Source of the DNA: Pseudopithomyces maydicus
Lineage: Eukaryota > Ascomycota > Dothideomycetes > Pleosporales > Didymosphaeriaceae
Reading direction: 5' to 3'
Assembly (NCBI GenBank): GCA_026873275.1
Contig: JANTUC010000009.1
Location: 372,001-436,000 of the forward strand
DNA: 64,000 bases
The position numbers were made by a program, and so were the translations under genes. The notes below the pieces were generated by a model. The model was not told the DNA's origin and did not search any database. It was given only the letters and a program-made list of their open reading frames with translations. Positions 1 to 11,151 of this stretch are shown here, piece by piece. Position 1 is the first letter of the stretch. Each line of letters opens with the position of its first letter.

Positions 1-1280
1 GAACACACGATCGATACTGTGCATACATACCATGCGTACGGAGATGATTCGCAAGATTCCCACGTCCCGTTAAGTCGCCTTACCATACCACACCATTATC
101 ATTTTCCATCGGCTCGAATTTACACTCAGCAAGAGGACGATGCATTGGGGGAGTTTCCTTTCCTTTTTTATGTTCCGCCTTTTAGTTCTCCCTCCATTAC
201 AGTACGTACATTCCGTACTCGCTTACCGGATACCTACGCCCCAGAACGAAACCTCCCTTCGAGCATTGCGGTTGTCTTTTTTCCCATCTTATCTGCCTTT
301 CTGCCTCGCTATAAGACTTTTGCTTCTACCTCGTTTATCCGTTTGTTCGTCGTCGTACACGCGGGGCTTCTGCCCCCATCTGCGGGATGCGGAATGCCAC
401 GCGAAGAGAAAAAAGAACGCATCATACCCGTTCATCCTGATTCTATCCTGTTTATCCTGTCCTGTCCCGTCCTGTCCATCTACATCGATATGATTACCCC
501 CTCTCAGGAGGACGACAACGCTGCTAGGCGTATACGTCCATGTATGTATGTTTTTTTTCTTCTGTCTTGCTTCTTCTTCTTCGCTTTTCCATATTTTGCT
601 AGAATGAACCGGTTGATTGGTTGATCGTCTGACTGTTTTTGCTTCGAGAGGGGAAGCGTGATTAGACTGCGCTGCTAGGCGCCTGACGAAGAAGGATGGA
701 GAGGGGAAAGCGCAACGGTTGCTAGACTGGTGCTGAGGCCTTTTATGAAGGAAGGCCGTCCCTTTTGGAGTGTACGTGCGTGCGTGGTATAGCGTTGCGT
801 AGCGTAGCACAGTGGGTGAATGCATGCGGGTAGAGAGCTTGCTCTATGCCGCCATTTCTTCTTTTAGATCAATTTATCTATTAAATTTATGTGTTTGTCT
901 GTGTGCTTGTCTGTCTGCATGGTGTGAGATTGTAACTGTCATTCAACCTTCAGGATGTGACAGAAAATAAGAAGAGGGGAATAGATTGAGCGTGCATGTG
1001 TAGTACACCAATACCCTAGCAGCTAGACTTCCTTTGTACGAAGCATCACCGCTCCATCAGTCCAGCGACAACATCGCCTCTTGAAAGGAATCGGCCCAAA
1101 GAAATACATCGCCAATGAATGTAGAGCGATCGCGAAGTCTCAACACCGCGCTCTCTATTTACTTGAGAGACATGGCTGCGCCATGATATTATTTATGTAT
1201 GATCTGGGTATGCGTACCAGTTTCAATGTCTGGTGGAGAGGATTACTGGATCCTTCCTGTCGAGAAAGAGGTAGGCATAT
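1..1280. other. Intergenic, no convincing gene
   Basis: The first ~600 bases are pyrimidine-rich on the + strand (runs of C/T, and TGTCCTG-type short repeats near 450-480). Open frames exist on both strands, but none shows domain character, codon-like composition or splice structure, so I treat them as chance frames in low-complexity DNA. This could be untranslated sequence of a gene beyond the left edge. Confidence 0.5.
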
Positions 1281-1282
1281 AT

Positions 1283-1590
1283 AGCTGGGAAAGAGATATG
1301 AAGGCACAGACATAGATATAAACGAGGCAGGCGCAGATGGCCGTACGTAAGATGGGCACACACCTATAGCTGTACGAGCAGCAGGCACAACCATAGAATA
1401 GGCAGTCGCAGATAGCCACAAAAGAGGTAGGCGCAGACAAGGCGCAGGTAGCTGGGAAAGAGGCATGTAGGTACAGATAGCCGCAAGTAAGATAGGCAGA
1501 CACCTATAGGTTTACAAGCAGTAGGCACAGCTACACAATAGGCAGTCGTAGATATCCGCAACAGAGGTACGCACAGACAGGCAGCTGCAA
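1283..1590. repeat. Two diverged tandem copies of a ~166-bp unit
   Basis: Copy A starts at 1283 and copy B at about 1449. Both begin with AGCTGGGAAAGAG and run through the same ordered words: AAGATRGGCA, CACCTATAG, CAGYAGGCACA, ATAGGCAGTCG and AGAGGTA. Copy B has a shorter first part (about 26 bases less between the start and the AAGAT word) and ends near 1590. The unit is also internally repetitive (GGCAGAYR, AGGCGCAGA). Open minus-strand frames across it are a by-product of the repetition. Confidence 0.75.
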
Positions 1591-1779
1591 GTGAAGCAGG
1601 CGCAAACAGCGCGCAACTGCCCATAACGATAATTTTCAACCACCAACCCTCTCTCACGTACTCACCATACAAATCTACCTAGGTAGCCTATATAGACTTT
1701 CTCGATAGAGATTCTTCCGTCAAATCAAACAAAAACGCAAGTTCTTTGAGCCGGCACTTCGAAGTGGCTTTTAGTTTTG

Positions 1780-2350
1780 TACTTTTTTGGCAGAGTGGGC
1801 TAGTGGGAGGGAACGGGGAAGGTACGGAGAGTGCAGTAGTTCGAATCCGCGTGCGCTGTTACTCTTTTTGCTCTTTTTGTTTGTTATATATAGGTAGGTA
1901 GGTAGTTGATATAGATAGATATGGAGAGGGAAGGAACGATTGAAATAGTGTGAAGGTTCGAACCCGCACGATTCATTCTTTTTATTTACACACCTTACTT
2001 GCATTGTATAGAGAGAGGAATAAATAGAAGTAGCGAATAATATATAGGTAGACTCAATAAATATAGTGTAGTAGTTAGAATTTGTGTATGCTACTCTCTC
2101 GATGTCTTATATTGTTACATGCAGAAAAATTGGATTGAATTGTATACAATATAGGTACATAGCACTGGTAATGCAGGGGTTTAGATTCTGCACGTGCTAC
2201 TCTTGTTATACTGTGTACTGTATGTAGAGTGAAAGGGAAGGAACGGATAAGATCTAGGTAGACAGCACTAACAGAGCGATGTTTCGAGTCCGCGCACGCT
2301 TTTCTTTTTACACTCTATATTGTATTTAGAGAGAGAAGGTAATACGATTA
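1780..2350 (+). repeat. Tandem ~115-bp units with a tRNA B-box-like motif
   Basis: Five copies of a segment related to GTTCGAATCCGCGCACGCTACTCTTTTT lie at about 1839, 1956, 2074, 2179 and 2281, 102-118 bp apart. Copies 1, 2 and 5 keep the GTTCGARYCC core of a Pol III B box and are followed by T-runs. Copies 3 and 4 differ mainly by C-to-T changes (GTTAGAATTTG, GTTTAGATTCTG). Flanking words are also shared, such as GAGGGAAGGAACG before and ACAC..TATTGTAT.TAGAGAGAG after. Copy 1 is preceded at 1788 by TGGCAGAGTGG, which fits an A box, but acceptor and T stems do not pair, so this is not a functional tRNA. Confidence 0.65.
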
Positions 2351-3156
2351 ATAAGATGTAAGTAGGATATGCATATATTGTTAGAGCGGAAGCTAGAAGG
2401 ATAACGTAATTTGTTTTTCTTTTAGGATTAGGCTTTAACAGCTATGGGCAGTCCTCCGCTCCTCTTTATTGCCCTTCCCTTTCCTTACTTAACGGATGTA
2501 AGGCAGAGTACGGACATGGATAAAGCATTCTAATTGAATTAAGTGTACAACTTACGAGTACTGCGCTCCCTCTTCTAATCTAGCGATATCTCCTTCTCCC
2601 GCAAACACCATGTTTTCTACCATTCCAACCCTTCTTTCTTTTTCTAATCATAAGCAAAAGCAAAAGCAAATAGAATGATCGTATATTCCAGCAGCACGGC
2701 ATCCTTGCCTCGCACTCTAACGTGGTCGAGCGACCCAGCATCCACAGGCCCATTCGAGAAATCTGAGGAGTCAAGAGCTTTAGTTTGTTGGAAAAGCCAC
2801 TAAATGAAAGGCTAATCATTTAGATCCCGTCTGCGTCCGAATATTGTCAACTTATGGATAGTGAATTAAACAGCGCAGGGGAAAGACACTGGTGGTACAA
2901 CCTAGGCAAGATGGGAAAAATTTACAAGTATAAAAGCTATAATGATAGGTTTTATAGCACTACTAAAGATCCCACTTGCCAATAGTAATAGTGGTCGGAT
3001 CACGCAGACAAGACTCTGTCTGAGTGTGTCCACTCCCCGGAAGCCTGACCATGTCCCAATAGCTAAACCGCCATAGAGATTCACCTTGATTATTTTTCAT
3101 GAGTTTAATGTTGGAAAAACTGAAGTCTCGATGAATATCATCGACCGGAAAGTATG
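2351..3156. other. Intergenic, nothing recognised
   Basis: AT-richer sequence downstream of the HET gene. It probably contains that gene's 3' UTR. Short open frames here lack any family features. Confidence 0.5.
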
Positions 3157-4338
3157 TTATAACACCGTTGCACCAGGAGAATTTTCCCCCTTAGACCTTG
3201 TTACAGGACCCAAATCAAGTTCATGGACTTCTTTAGGATCTATCTCGCTACTGTTGTTTTGCGGCTGCTTTGTGGACGGGATCTGAAAACGAAGGTGTGC
3301 TCGCCAGGCAGGGTCGAATGAGTTTGTAAGGCCTATCCGGCATAAAAGTTGAATGTAGCAAGAGCAAAGTTTTCCTTCTTCAAGCTTGAGCATGCTCATT
3401 ACCAATTCAAAAAATGATATAGAATAGTTGACAGTGATCTTTGGCCCGTCTTCGCAGATGGCTCGCAAGGAGAATACCCAGTCGCGTGGATCTATGCATT
3501 CGGGTAAGATATTACGACGACGGTTCACGAAGAAGCGACTGAATGTGAGGGAAGGGGAATTGGGGTCTCTTTTGATGTAATTATCGCGATACTGAATAAT
3601 TTCTGACATCTTTGAAGACCTGAGAGACCTCGTATATACGCCCATTCTATCGAATCGAGCGAGACTGAGGGTGAGAGGGCCGAAGAGAATGTATATTCGT
3701 TTGGCGAGAACGATTTCTTGAACTATCCATGCACGGATCCAATATCGGTTATAGTGAATGGCTAACATAATATCGTATGCGACGTCGGATAATTTCTCGT
3801 GTTCCAAATCTCTCAATACATTTTCGAATCCGGGATGTGATAACTTAACATCTGGTTCCGCCAACCAGACCAATACCTCCGCGGCATGGCTATATATATC
3901 TCCCATCTGCTGAACCTGATGATTGCGCTCTAAGATGTTCGATTGATCAATACACAGCGCATCGATCCAGAGCTGTTTCTCCGTAAACCTCGTCCGAGCA
4001 TCAGAAAGGAAGTTGAAAAGATTTGGACGTATGTGAACGACATATCCATTCACTATTATAGCATTTAGATCCTCGGTCGGCGGACCCCACACATACGACA
4101 AGCAGCTGTATTCGTTCTCCGAGGCCTCGATCGTGGTATGGTGCATGGTGCATTGGATAAGGCCATCGGAGGAGAGATCAGGCAAGATGTTGAGAAGTCG
4201 GATGGATCGGGAATTGCGGTCTAACTTCGTGTATATGGATACAGCCGTGGAGTCTGCCATTTCGCTTTGTGTCGAGGATTGTGAAGCTGAACAAGAACGC
4301 GCAAGGCTACCGAAGCTGCGCTGTGAGCGAGGGGGCAT
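3157..4338 (-). CDS. HET (heterokaryon incompatibility) domain protein
   Basis: Single-exon frame of 393 codons. The HET domain (PF06985) spans roughly residues 75-225. It carries the two hallmark blocks: LSYVWG at about 80-85 after an NEYSC lead-in, and WIDALCIDQ at about 124-132, followed by the QVQQMGDIYSHA segment typical of the family. HET domains act in non-self recognition and trigger growth arrest or death when incompatible fungal cells fuse; the domain has TIR-like structure. The ~170-residue C-terminus is not recognised. The start is the first Met of the frame; a second at residue 27 is possible. No partner incompatibility gene lies beside it, although a HeLo-domain protein is 9 kb away. 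Confidence 0.88.
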   Translation of the reverse strand: MPPRSQRSFGSLARSCSASQSSTQSEMADSTAVSIYTKLDRNSRSIRLLNILPDLSSDGLIQCTMHHTTIEASENEYSCLSYVWGPPTEDLNAIIVNGYVVHIRPNLFNFLSDARTRFTEKQLWIDALCIDQSNILERNHQVQQMGDIYSHAAEVLVWLAEPDVKLSHPGFENVLRDLEHEKLSDVAYDIMLAIHYNRYWIRAWIVQEIVLAKRIYILFGPLTLSLARFDRMGVYTRSLRSSKMSEIIQYRDNYIKRDPNSPSLTFSRFFVNRRRNILPECIDPRDWVFSLRAICEDGPKITVNYSISFFELVMSMLKLEEGKLCSCYIQLLCRIGLTNSFDPAWRAHLRFQIPSTKQPQNNSSEIDPKEVHELDLGPVTRSKGENSPGATVL

Positions 4339-5017
4339 TTAAGCAGCAAAGCCACAGCCTCACAGAATGCACAGCCGCATAGGCTCGCAGCACGAAAACA
4401 AGGCAGCGGTTATTCAATACGTGTGCAGCTGTCATCGTTATCTTGTGTACCAGCCTACACAAATCCAAATACACAACTCCCTTTTTAAACACTTACCCGC
4501 TACACAAACACACGTATTCGCGACTGACTGCAAGCTACAAATCAATGTAGGCCGTTTACTGTACTGAATTCTCGATGCCGTCTGCGTCACACTTCTGAAA
4601 CCAGACAATCATCGCAAGCACCACAGGAAGAGAAACAAAGCCTGCGGGAATTAGTGGAAGACATATAGACAGTGCGATAGCCTCTTCTGATGTATAAGAG
4701 TTACCATAGCATCAGTCAATTGCTCTAACCCAAGAAGCGTAATAGTATGCACAATGAGTCCAAGCGCGAGACGTTCCAAGGACCGGGTTACACAATTCAA
4801 CTATCACTCTGCATTTGGCAAAAGGGAAAAGCTAAGATACCGCTGCGACTAATGAATTGTGCAACGATATGAGTACAGGATATTCTATCGACTAAGTACA
4901 CTGGCAGTCCGTATTTATTCAGCTGTATCTGATCGCTAATGCAAGTCATGTCTCGTAATATTTCTCCACCCTTCCTCGCCATTATTCAAATATACGCTTG
5001 ATATTACATCCGCACGC
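4339..5017. other. Intergenic between HET gene and phosphoglucomutase
   Basis: Promoter side of the HET gene at 4339 and 3' side of the phosphoglucomutase gene at 5017. No other gene or repeat is visible. Confidence 0.5.
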
Positions 5018-6943
5018 TTACGTCTTGACGTCAGGCTCGGTGCGGCCAATGTATTCTTGCAACTTAAGGAGGTCGGTTGCAAGCTTGACATTGTCCTTGA
5101 GGTAGTCTTGTGCATCAAGATCGTAGGTCTTTTCGTCGTTCTCGTGCTTTTCAATGTACAGACGAATGGTAGCACCGCTGCTTCCGGTGCCGGACAAGCG
5201 CACGACAATGCGGCTTCCATCGTCGAACTTGACGTAGATACCCTGGTTCTTGCTAACGCTGCCATCGAGATCGGTGTACGAGAAGTCATCCGCCTCGACA
5301 ACCTTGCGGCCGGAGATGGAGGAGCCGACGAAGCTGTCCTTCTGGGTGGTGATGAGTTCCTTCACGTGCGCGACCACCTTGTTGGCTCCCTCAGTCTCGC
5401 AGCCTTCGTAGTCGTAACGAGTGAAGAAAGTACGTCCATATGTCTTCCAGAAGTCTTTCTGGATGGAGCCAATGCTGGGGGTAGTACCAGACTGCTCACC
5501 GACACCGGCGATGATGTTGAGCCATGCTACAACGGCCCAGAGACCGTCCTTTTCACGGATGTGGTTGCTTCCTGTGCCGAAACTCTCCTCACCGCAGATG
5601 TTCATCTTGTCGGCATCAAAGAGACCGCAGAAGAACTTCCAGCCGGTGGGCACTTCGTAGCTCTGGAGACCCTTCTTCTTTGCGACAAGGTCGATAGCTC
5701 CAGAGGTTGGCATGCTTCGTGCAAGACCGTAGACACCCTGCTTCTTGAACCAGGGGATAAGCTCGGCATGGTGAGCAATGATGGCCAAGCTGTCTCCCGG
5801 TGAGACGAAGGTGTTGGCTCCGTAGATCATGTTACGGTCACCATCACCATCGCTAGCAGCACCGAAGTGGACACCGTTCTTGTCAACTGCATCAACGAGG
5901 GACTTGGCGTAGACAAGGTTAGGGTCGGGGTGGTGACCACCGAAGTCGGGCTTGGGAACGCAGTTCTGGGTGCTGTTGGGGATGCCGAGCTCTTTCTCGA
6001 AGATGTCGACACCGTAGTCTCCAGTGACACCGCTCAGGCCGTCAAAGAGAAGCTTGAAGTCGGGGTTGTTCTTGAGGAACTTCTTGATCAGGTCGAAATC
6101 GAAGATGCTCTTGAGCATCTCAAGGTAGTCCTTGGTCGAGTGGATAATCTCGACCTCCAGCGGCCCGTACTTCTCGGTTCCAAGCTTGCTCAGGTCGACG
6201 TCGGGGATGTCAGCAATCTTGTACGAAGCGAGCTGCTTGGAGGTCTCGTAGATCTTGTTGGTAACGCCCTCCGGAGCGGGTGCGCCGTTGGCAAGGTTGT
6301 ATTTGATTCCAAAGTCCTCGGTCGGACCTGCCCGTTCTGATCAGTACATGGCGCAATGGACGTGGGCAGCGTACGTACCGCCGGGGTTGTGGCTGGCAGT
6401 CAGAAGGATACCGCCGGTCGCGCCCCGTATCCTGATGACATTGCTGGCAGCCGGGGTGCTGAGAATGCCGTTTTGGCCGATTATGAGCTTCTTGACGCCA
6501 TACGCAGCGCCGATCTTGGCGATCAATTGTGTGACCTCGGGGTTCCAGTAGCGTCCGTCACCACCAATGACCAGGGTGGAGCCCTGGACACCTTCGGGGA
6601 TGGAGAGGAGGATGCTGGCAACGAAGGCCTCGGAGTAGTTCTCCTGCTGGAAGACCTTGACCTTCTTGCGCAGGCCAGAGCTGGTGCGGAACCATTGATC
6701 AGCCATGGTCCTCTAGCAGATGCATGAAGAGCAGTCGGCTTGTTGTGTGCATGCTGGGGGAGTGGGAGGTGCAGCGTGGGCGGAGTGTGAAGTGCTATAT
6801 ACAGAGACATGGTGCGAGTAATAACGGGGCGGATGATAAGGCAGGGCGTGTAAACACAGCCGAAAAGCAAGGCAAGCTACGGGTACTTACGTGCCGGGTT
6901 TCTGGTCGGTAAAGGGGGTGAGAGACACGGTCCGGATGCTCAT
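5018..6943 (-). CDS. pgm2: Phosphoglucomutase
   Basis: Interconverts glucose-1-phosphate and glucose-6-phosphate in the cytosol, feeding glycogen, trehalose, cell-wall and galactose metabolism. Three exons by canonical splice sites: 6891-6943, 6379-6680 and 5018-6327. The joined frame is 554 aa, the usual length for eukaryotic PGM. The N-terminus reads MSIRTVSLTPFTDQKPGT-SGLRKK, with the first intron inside the Thr codon. The catalytic phosphoserine motif TASHNPGG is at about 111-118 and is split by the second intron just before GPTEDFG. The metal-binding DGDGD lies at about 278-282, the sugar-binding CGEESFGTGS block near 363, and the phosphate-binding RLSGTGSSG loop is near the C-terminus. 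Intron donors are GTAAGT and GTACGT. A 248-codon frame on the opposite strand inside exon 3 is a shadow. Confidence 0.95.
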
Positions 6944-7470
6944 GGTGATAGTGTCGCTGTGTATTTCAGGCTGTTGTGGAGGGATACAGAGGACAGGTGT
7001 GCTGGCCGCCGTGGGTCGACTTTTAGTTGTGAGGGGCAGTCGCAGCTTCCCCCGCGGCGGCGGGATGACGCAGGCGCCTTCCCCTGCTCGCTCGCTCCAC
7101 CGCGGCGCTCTATTGGCCACGCTGCTGCTAGCCTTTCCACCTTTCGACGACCTCGACCCTCCAGCTCCATCGTTTCTCAACAGCAAAAATTTGTGCTGTG
7201 GAGGGCTTCGCTCCCGCCACGCCTGCGCGCCGTATCCCTGGCCCATACGCGTCCCGAAGCTCAACGGCTCGAACCACCCCTGCTTCGCCGCATCACACGC
7301 ACATGCTCCCGAGTCCCGTGGCAAGCTTCATTTGCACCTATACAAGCTGATATGATCGGCTTGTCTGCGCCCAAATCCGCCTTCCGTCCTCTCTCCCAGC
7401 CCCCCGAGAGGCATATTCTCGTCGCCGTGGCTTGCGCCTTGCCTACTTGCGCCTTGCCTACTCGTCCAAT
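6944..7470. promoter_or_regulatory. Divergent promoter region, phosphoglucomutase / Asteroid-like gene
   Basis: About 530 bases separate the two divergent start codons. The stretch is C/T-rich toward the right-hand gene. I see no recognised operator; open frames on both strands are chance frames in GC-rich DNA. Confidence 0.5.
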
Positions 7471-9448
7471 ATGGGGATCGCGGGTCTGGCCCGACGCCTT
7501 GATCCGCATGCATCTCAGTATTCATCCGCCCAGCTGAGTGGCTTCAACGCTGTCGTCGATGGCCCGTCGCTTGCCTATCACGCCCACAAGCTGGCCCTCG
7601 CTGCCCATGCTGCAGCCGACGCCAACGTGTCGCGCATGCCCTCGTACATGGACATGATCCAGCAGGCCCTCCGCTGGCTTAGAACCTTGGACGCCATTAA
7701 TATCAAGGTGTGAGTGATCAGCGCCTCATCCTTTGCGACCGTCAGTACGCCGCCCTGATGCAGTCCTTGGCATGCATCACTATCAATCGCCTACATGCTG
7801 CTATTGCAGCAAGCCGTGATTCACCAGTGGGCAGCTCCTGTCCGACTCGTAGACCATCATCTGCGCCGCCGTTTTGTTGGCGAGCACATCCCGCTGCATG
7901 CACTGAAGCGACCATGCACATGCATACGCGACGCATGCATGACACACACACATCTTAATTGGACCCATTGTTGAGCCCTGCTGATCACGTTTGCCTAGTT
8001 CAACCATTTTGTTCGACGGCGCACTTCCAAAGGCGAAGCAGTACGAGAGAGTCGTCAGGACTGATCGCTACAATGCCCAAGTCAACGGATTGAGAGCTAA
8101 TTTTCCATCCGAAGCATGCCCCAGGCCCACCTCCCTCGGCTCTACCTCCTACTCGTTCCTGGCACCAGCTCTGAGAGAGGCTCTGGCAGACACCGAGTAC
8201 GCCTCGTTCACTTTCACGGTTCCCGGTGAGGCTGATGATTGGTGTGCGCCGTACGCCAATAGGCACCCCAGCACAGTCATTTTTAGTGACGATACCGATC
8301 TTTTGCTCTACGAATTCCCTCGGGAGGTGCGGATAATAAATTTCAGGCATACCGAACTCTGGCCCGAGCCGAAGTTCAAAGGTTATTACCCGGCCCGTAT
8401 ATGTCAAAATCTTGGGCTGCCCAGTCTTGGTGTCTATGCCTACCTCTTAACAAATGACCCCCACAAGGCCGAGCTGAAGTTGGTCGAAGAAGCGAAATGC
8501 GTTGATACAGCTTCCGAAGCATACACTGATTTCATAAAACGCTACACTGCCACTTCTGACACTGACGACCCATCTGATACACAATGGGCCAACACCTCTT
8601 TGCAGAGATTAGATGTCAGGGTATCAGAGGTTGTAAACCAGTGTTTAAACCACATCCCTGCCCCTGTCGTCTATTTACCATTTCTTGTAGAAGATTATCA
8701 TAGATCCTCGGCATGGAACGTCGGCCAGGACTTGCGCAGCGTCTCTTATTCTCTTATTGCCGTAGATGGGACCAAAGTACGGGAGCATCGCCGTAAAGCT
8801 CAAAGAGTCACTACCCAAGACGTACAAATGTACGATTCGGGCGAGCTCCAAGAAACAGTGCAAACTTACATGGATAGCATCAGGGCCTGGATAGACTGGA
8901 CCACTGAACGGCAGGTACCTAGAACCCTTGTCTGGCCCCTCTATGCTGTCAGCATGCTGCTCCCAGAACTGAAAACGCCTCCCTCCTTCACTCAGCTTCT
9001 CCGCATACTAAGCGCGGACTTCGACAACACCTGGAACTTCATTCACCTTACCGCCTGTCTCCATGCTGGACTCTACTCTCTGCGCATGCTAAGTCAGTGC
9101 GTAGGCGTATGGCTGACCTTTAACCAAGACAATTCATCTGGATTGCTTCCTCTGGTCACTCAATTACAGATCGACTTGCAGAGTGTGGGCTCGATATCAG
9201 AACTATTTCTCGTACCCGGGCAGGCGAGGATATCCCTCAGAGACAACGACCTCCTACGCGAAATTCTGACTGAAATCTACGCCGCGGCGAAGGTTGAGGT
9301 TCCCGTTGAACACAAGTCAGCCAAGAAGGGAAAGAAGCAGCAGAGGGAGGCTGAACGGAAGGATAGACGGAAACAGGAGAGTGTCACGAAAACCAACGAT
9401 AACACGTTTGATGTGCTTGCGTTCATGAATGCTGCGCGGAAGAATTGA
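7471..9448 (+). CDS. Asteroid-like XPG N-domain protein
   Basis: Two exons, 7471-7709 and 7999-9448, joined through donor GTGAGT and acceptor CCTAG to give 562 aa. The start MGIAGLARRL is the usual N-terminus of XPG/FEN-type nucleases (MGIxGL). NAVVDGPSLAY at about 25-35 and ILFDGALPKAK just after the intron match the XPG N-region. FSDDTDLLLY resembles the XPG-I acidic block. The rest resembles fungal Asteroid homologues; a Lys/Arg-rich tail (KKGKKQQREAERKDRRKQ) precedes the C-terminus. Asteroid proteins keep the fold but their nuclease activity is uncertain, so I name the family only. The 289-bp intron is long for this genome. The gene is divergent from phosphoglucomutase. Confidence 0.85.
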
Positions 9449-9736
9449 GTAAAAAGCTTGCGCTCGAGTTGGCAATTGAAGATCCGGCTTGCCTGTTTAG
9501 AAGGAGCCATTAGAAGTCAGTTCGATAAAAACCACCACCACCGTCAAAATAATATTATGTATCTCGGGCTTTGGTACCCTGGGAAGGTCTTAACAACAGT
9601 CCCGTGCCAATCCTACACGTCCTCGTCTCAACGCCCTAGGTAATATATGAAGAAAGTGAGTGTAACTCCAGTCGCCACATCACAGTTTCCAAAAACGCCC
9701 GCAAAGTCAGACATAGACACAACGTGGGTCCTCCCC

Positions 9737-10453
9737 TTACATCTCCTCGTGAAACACGCTTCTTCGGCTTTCAGTCGGGCTGTTATCAGCGCTCCCTTTC
9801 TTCTTTTTCTGCGCCGCGTTGTGTGCACCGCCGTAACTTGTGTCCACGTGCTGGTCCAACGGCCGCGGGCTCACGCCCCGCAAACTACTCGCGTTTTCGT
9901 CCCCAAAGGGATTCTGTCGCACGCCCAGCCCGCCATCACTCCTCTCATCGTACTCCCTGGTGCGACTCCGGCCGCGCTCCGGCTCGGCAAATCCGGGCGA
10001 CGGCGCGCCATACTGATGCGACTCGTACGGGTTCGAAGATTGCAGGCCCGTCCGCGCATTCGGCGGGTCGTGCAAGCCCAGCTCCTGCTCCTCGTAGTAG
10101 GCTTCGTCTCCGACGCGCGCGCTCCACGCCTCGTCCGGATCCAGCCTGTTGTTGGCGCCGCGGCCTCTCGCGGAATTGTAGCCGCCCGAGGACTCCTCGT
10201 AGGCGCCGTACGCGGTGCGGTTGTTGCGGTTCTTGAACTTGGTGATCTGGGCGGTGACCCAGCCTTTGATGCCGGCGGGGGCGGGGCCAGGGTAGTTGGA
10301 CGAGGCGGCGCCGGCGGAGCGGTTGAAGGGGTTCAGCGACGGAGGGGGTAGGCCGAGGCGTGAAGCGCGGATGCGTCCGTAGGCTACCCAACCGCCGTAG
10401 CCTCCGACGACGGCGATGAGCAGGATGATGAGGAAGACGACGCCGCCGTTCAT
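9737..10453 (-). CDS. Small single-TM membrane protein, unknown function
   Basis: Intronless, 238 aa. Residues about 4-25 (VVFLIILLIAVVGGYGGWVAYG) form one N-terminal transmembrane segment, followed by a basic stretch and then a long polar, low-complexity Gly/Ser/Arg/Tyr-rich tail that looks disordered and cytosolic. Conserved-looking short blocks are RASRLGLPPPSLNPF and GIKGWVTAQITKFKNR. I know fungal hypothetical proteins of this architecture but no demonstrated function. Its 3' end faces the Asteroid-like gene tail to tail. Confidence 0.7.
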   Translation of the reverse strand: MNGGVVFLIILLIAVVGGYGGWVAYGRIRASRLGLPPPSLNPFNRSAGAASSNYPGPAPAGIKGWVTAQITKFKNRNNRTAYGAYEESSGGYNSARGRGANNRLDPDEAWSARVGDEAYYEEQELGLHDPPNARTGLQSSNPYESHQYGAPSPGFAEPERGRSRTREYDERSDGGLGVRQNPFGDENASSLRGVSPRPLDQHVDTSYGGAHNAAQKKKKGSADNSPTESRRSVFHEEM

Positions 10454-11151
10454 GATGGCGGTGGCGATGGGACCGTTCGGGGGGCAGGCGTCGAGGTGGG
10501 TGGGGAGAGAGGGTCGTGGGTGCGCATGTGCAGGGTGCGCGGTGGTGTGGATATGGAGGTCGGTCGGTCGTTTACGCGGGAGGATCGCAGAGCTAGCTCG
10601 TCAAGGGTGGGTGAGCGTAGAGGGTTATCCGGCGCGGTGAGGCTGAGCGGCCAAAATCGTCAGTGTGTAGGCTTGCTGACAGCGTGCGTACGCCGGCTTT
10701 CTCGGTAGGTTGCACTGCGCAACACACCCAAGGATATACCTAGGTCCGGGATGACGTAAAGAGGACCGATTAGCTTTGCTGACGTGAACCTGGCCAGCGC
10801 GCTCCCGAATTGTTGTGCGTATGCAGTTAGTTGCGTGTCCAGAAGTTGTTCCTGGCTGGCACTGTGGTTCTTACTCCCAGCTCGCCGTGACTCCGACCAC
10901 GCTCGCCGTGCGCTTTTCGCTTTGTCTTTCTAGATGTGAGCTCCACGAGTGTACCTACCAGAAGCGGTTAGACCGTTGTTTACGAGGGGCGGAGCAAGCG
11001 AGCGAACAGGTGCAGCCGTGGCGTTTATCGCTGCATGCAGAGATCACCATGGGGACCGTCTGCACATACATCGGACGGCATCTAACTATACCTGCTGTTG
11101 GCTGAGAAGCGAAGCTCGATTGACCAGAACTGTCTAGCGTTCAGGTTCGCC
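10454..11151. promoter_or_regulatory. Divergent promoter region, membrane protein / lipid kinase
   Basis: About 700 bases between divergent starts. GC-rich near the left gene. No recognised operator or gene. Confidence 0.45.

Noticed and set aside
19..624. 201-codon + strand frame at the left edge
   Set aside because: Pyrimidine-rich low complexity, Ser/Phe/Pro-rich product with no domain and competing frames on both strands.
5057..5803. 248-codon + strand open frame
   Set aside because: Exactly antisense to phosphoglucomutase exon 3; Val/Leu/Asp-rich shadow of its codon usage.
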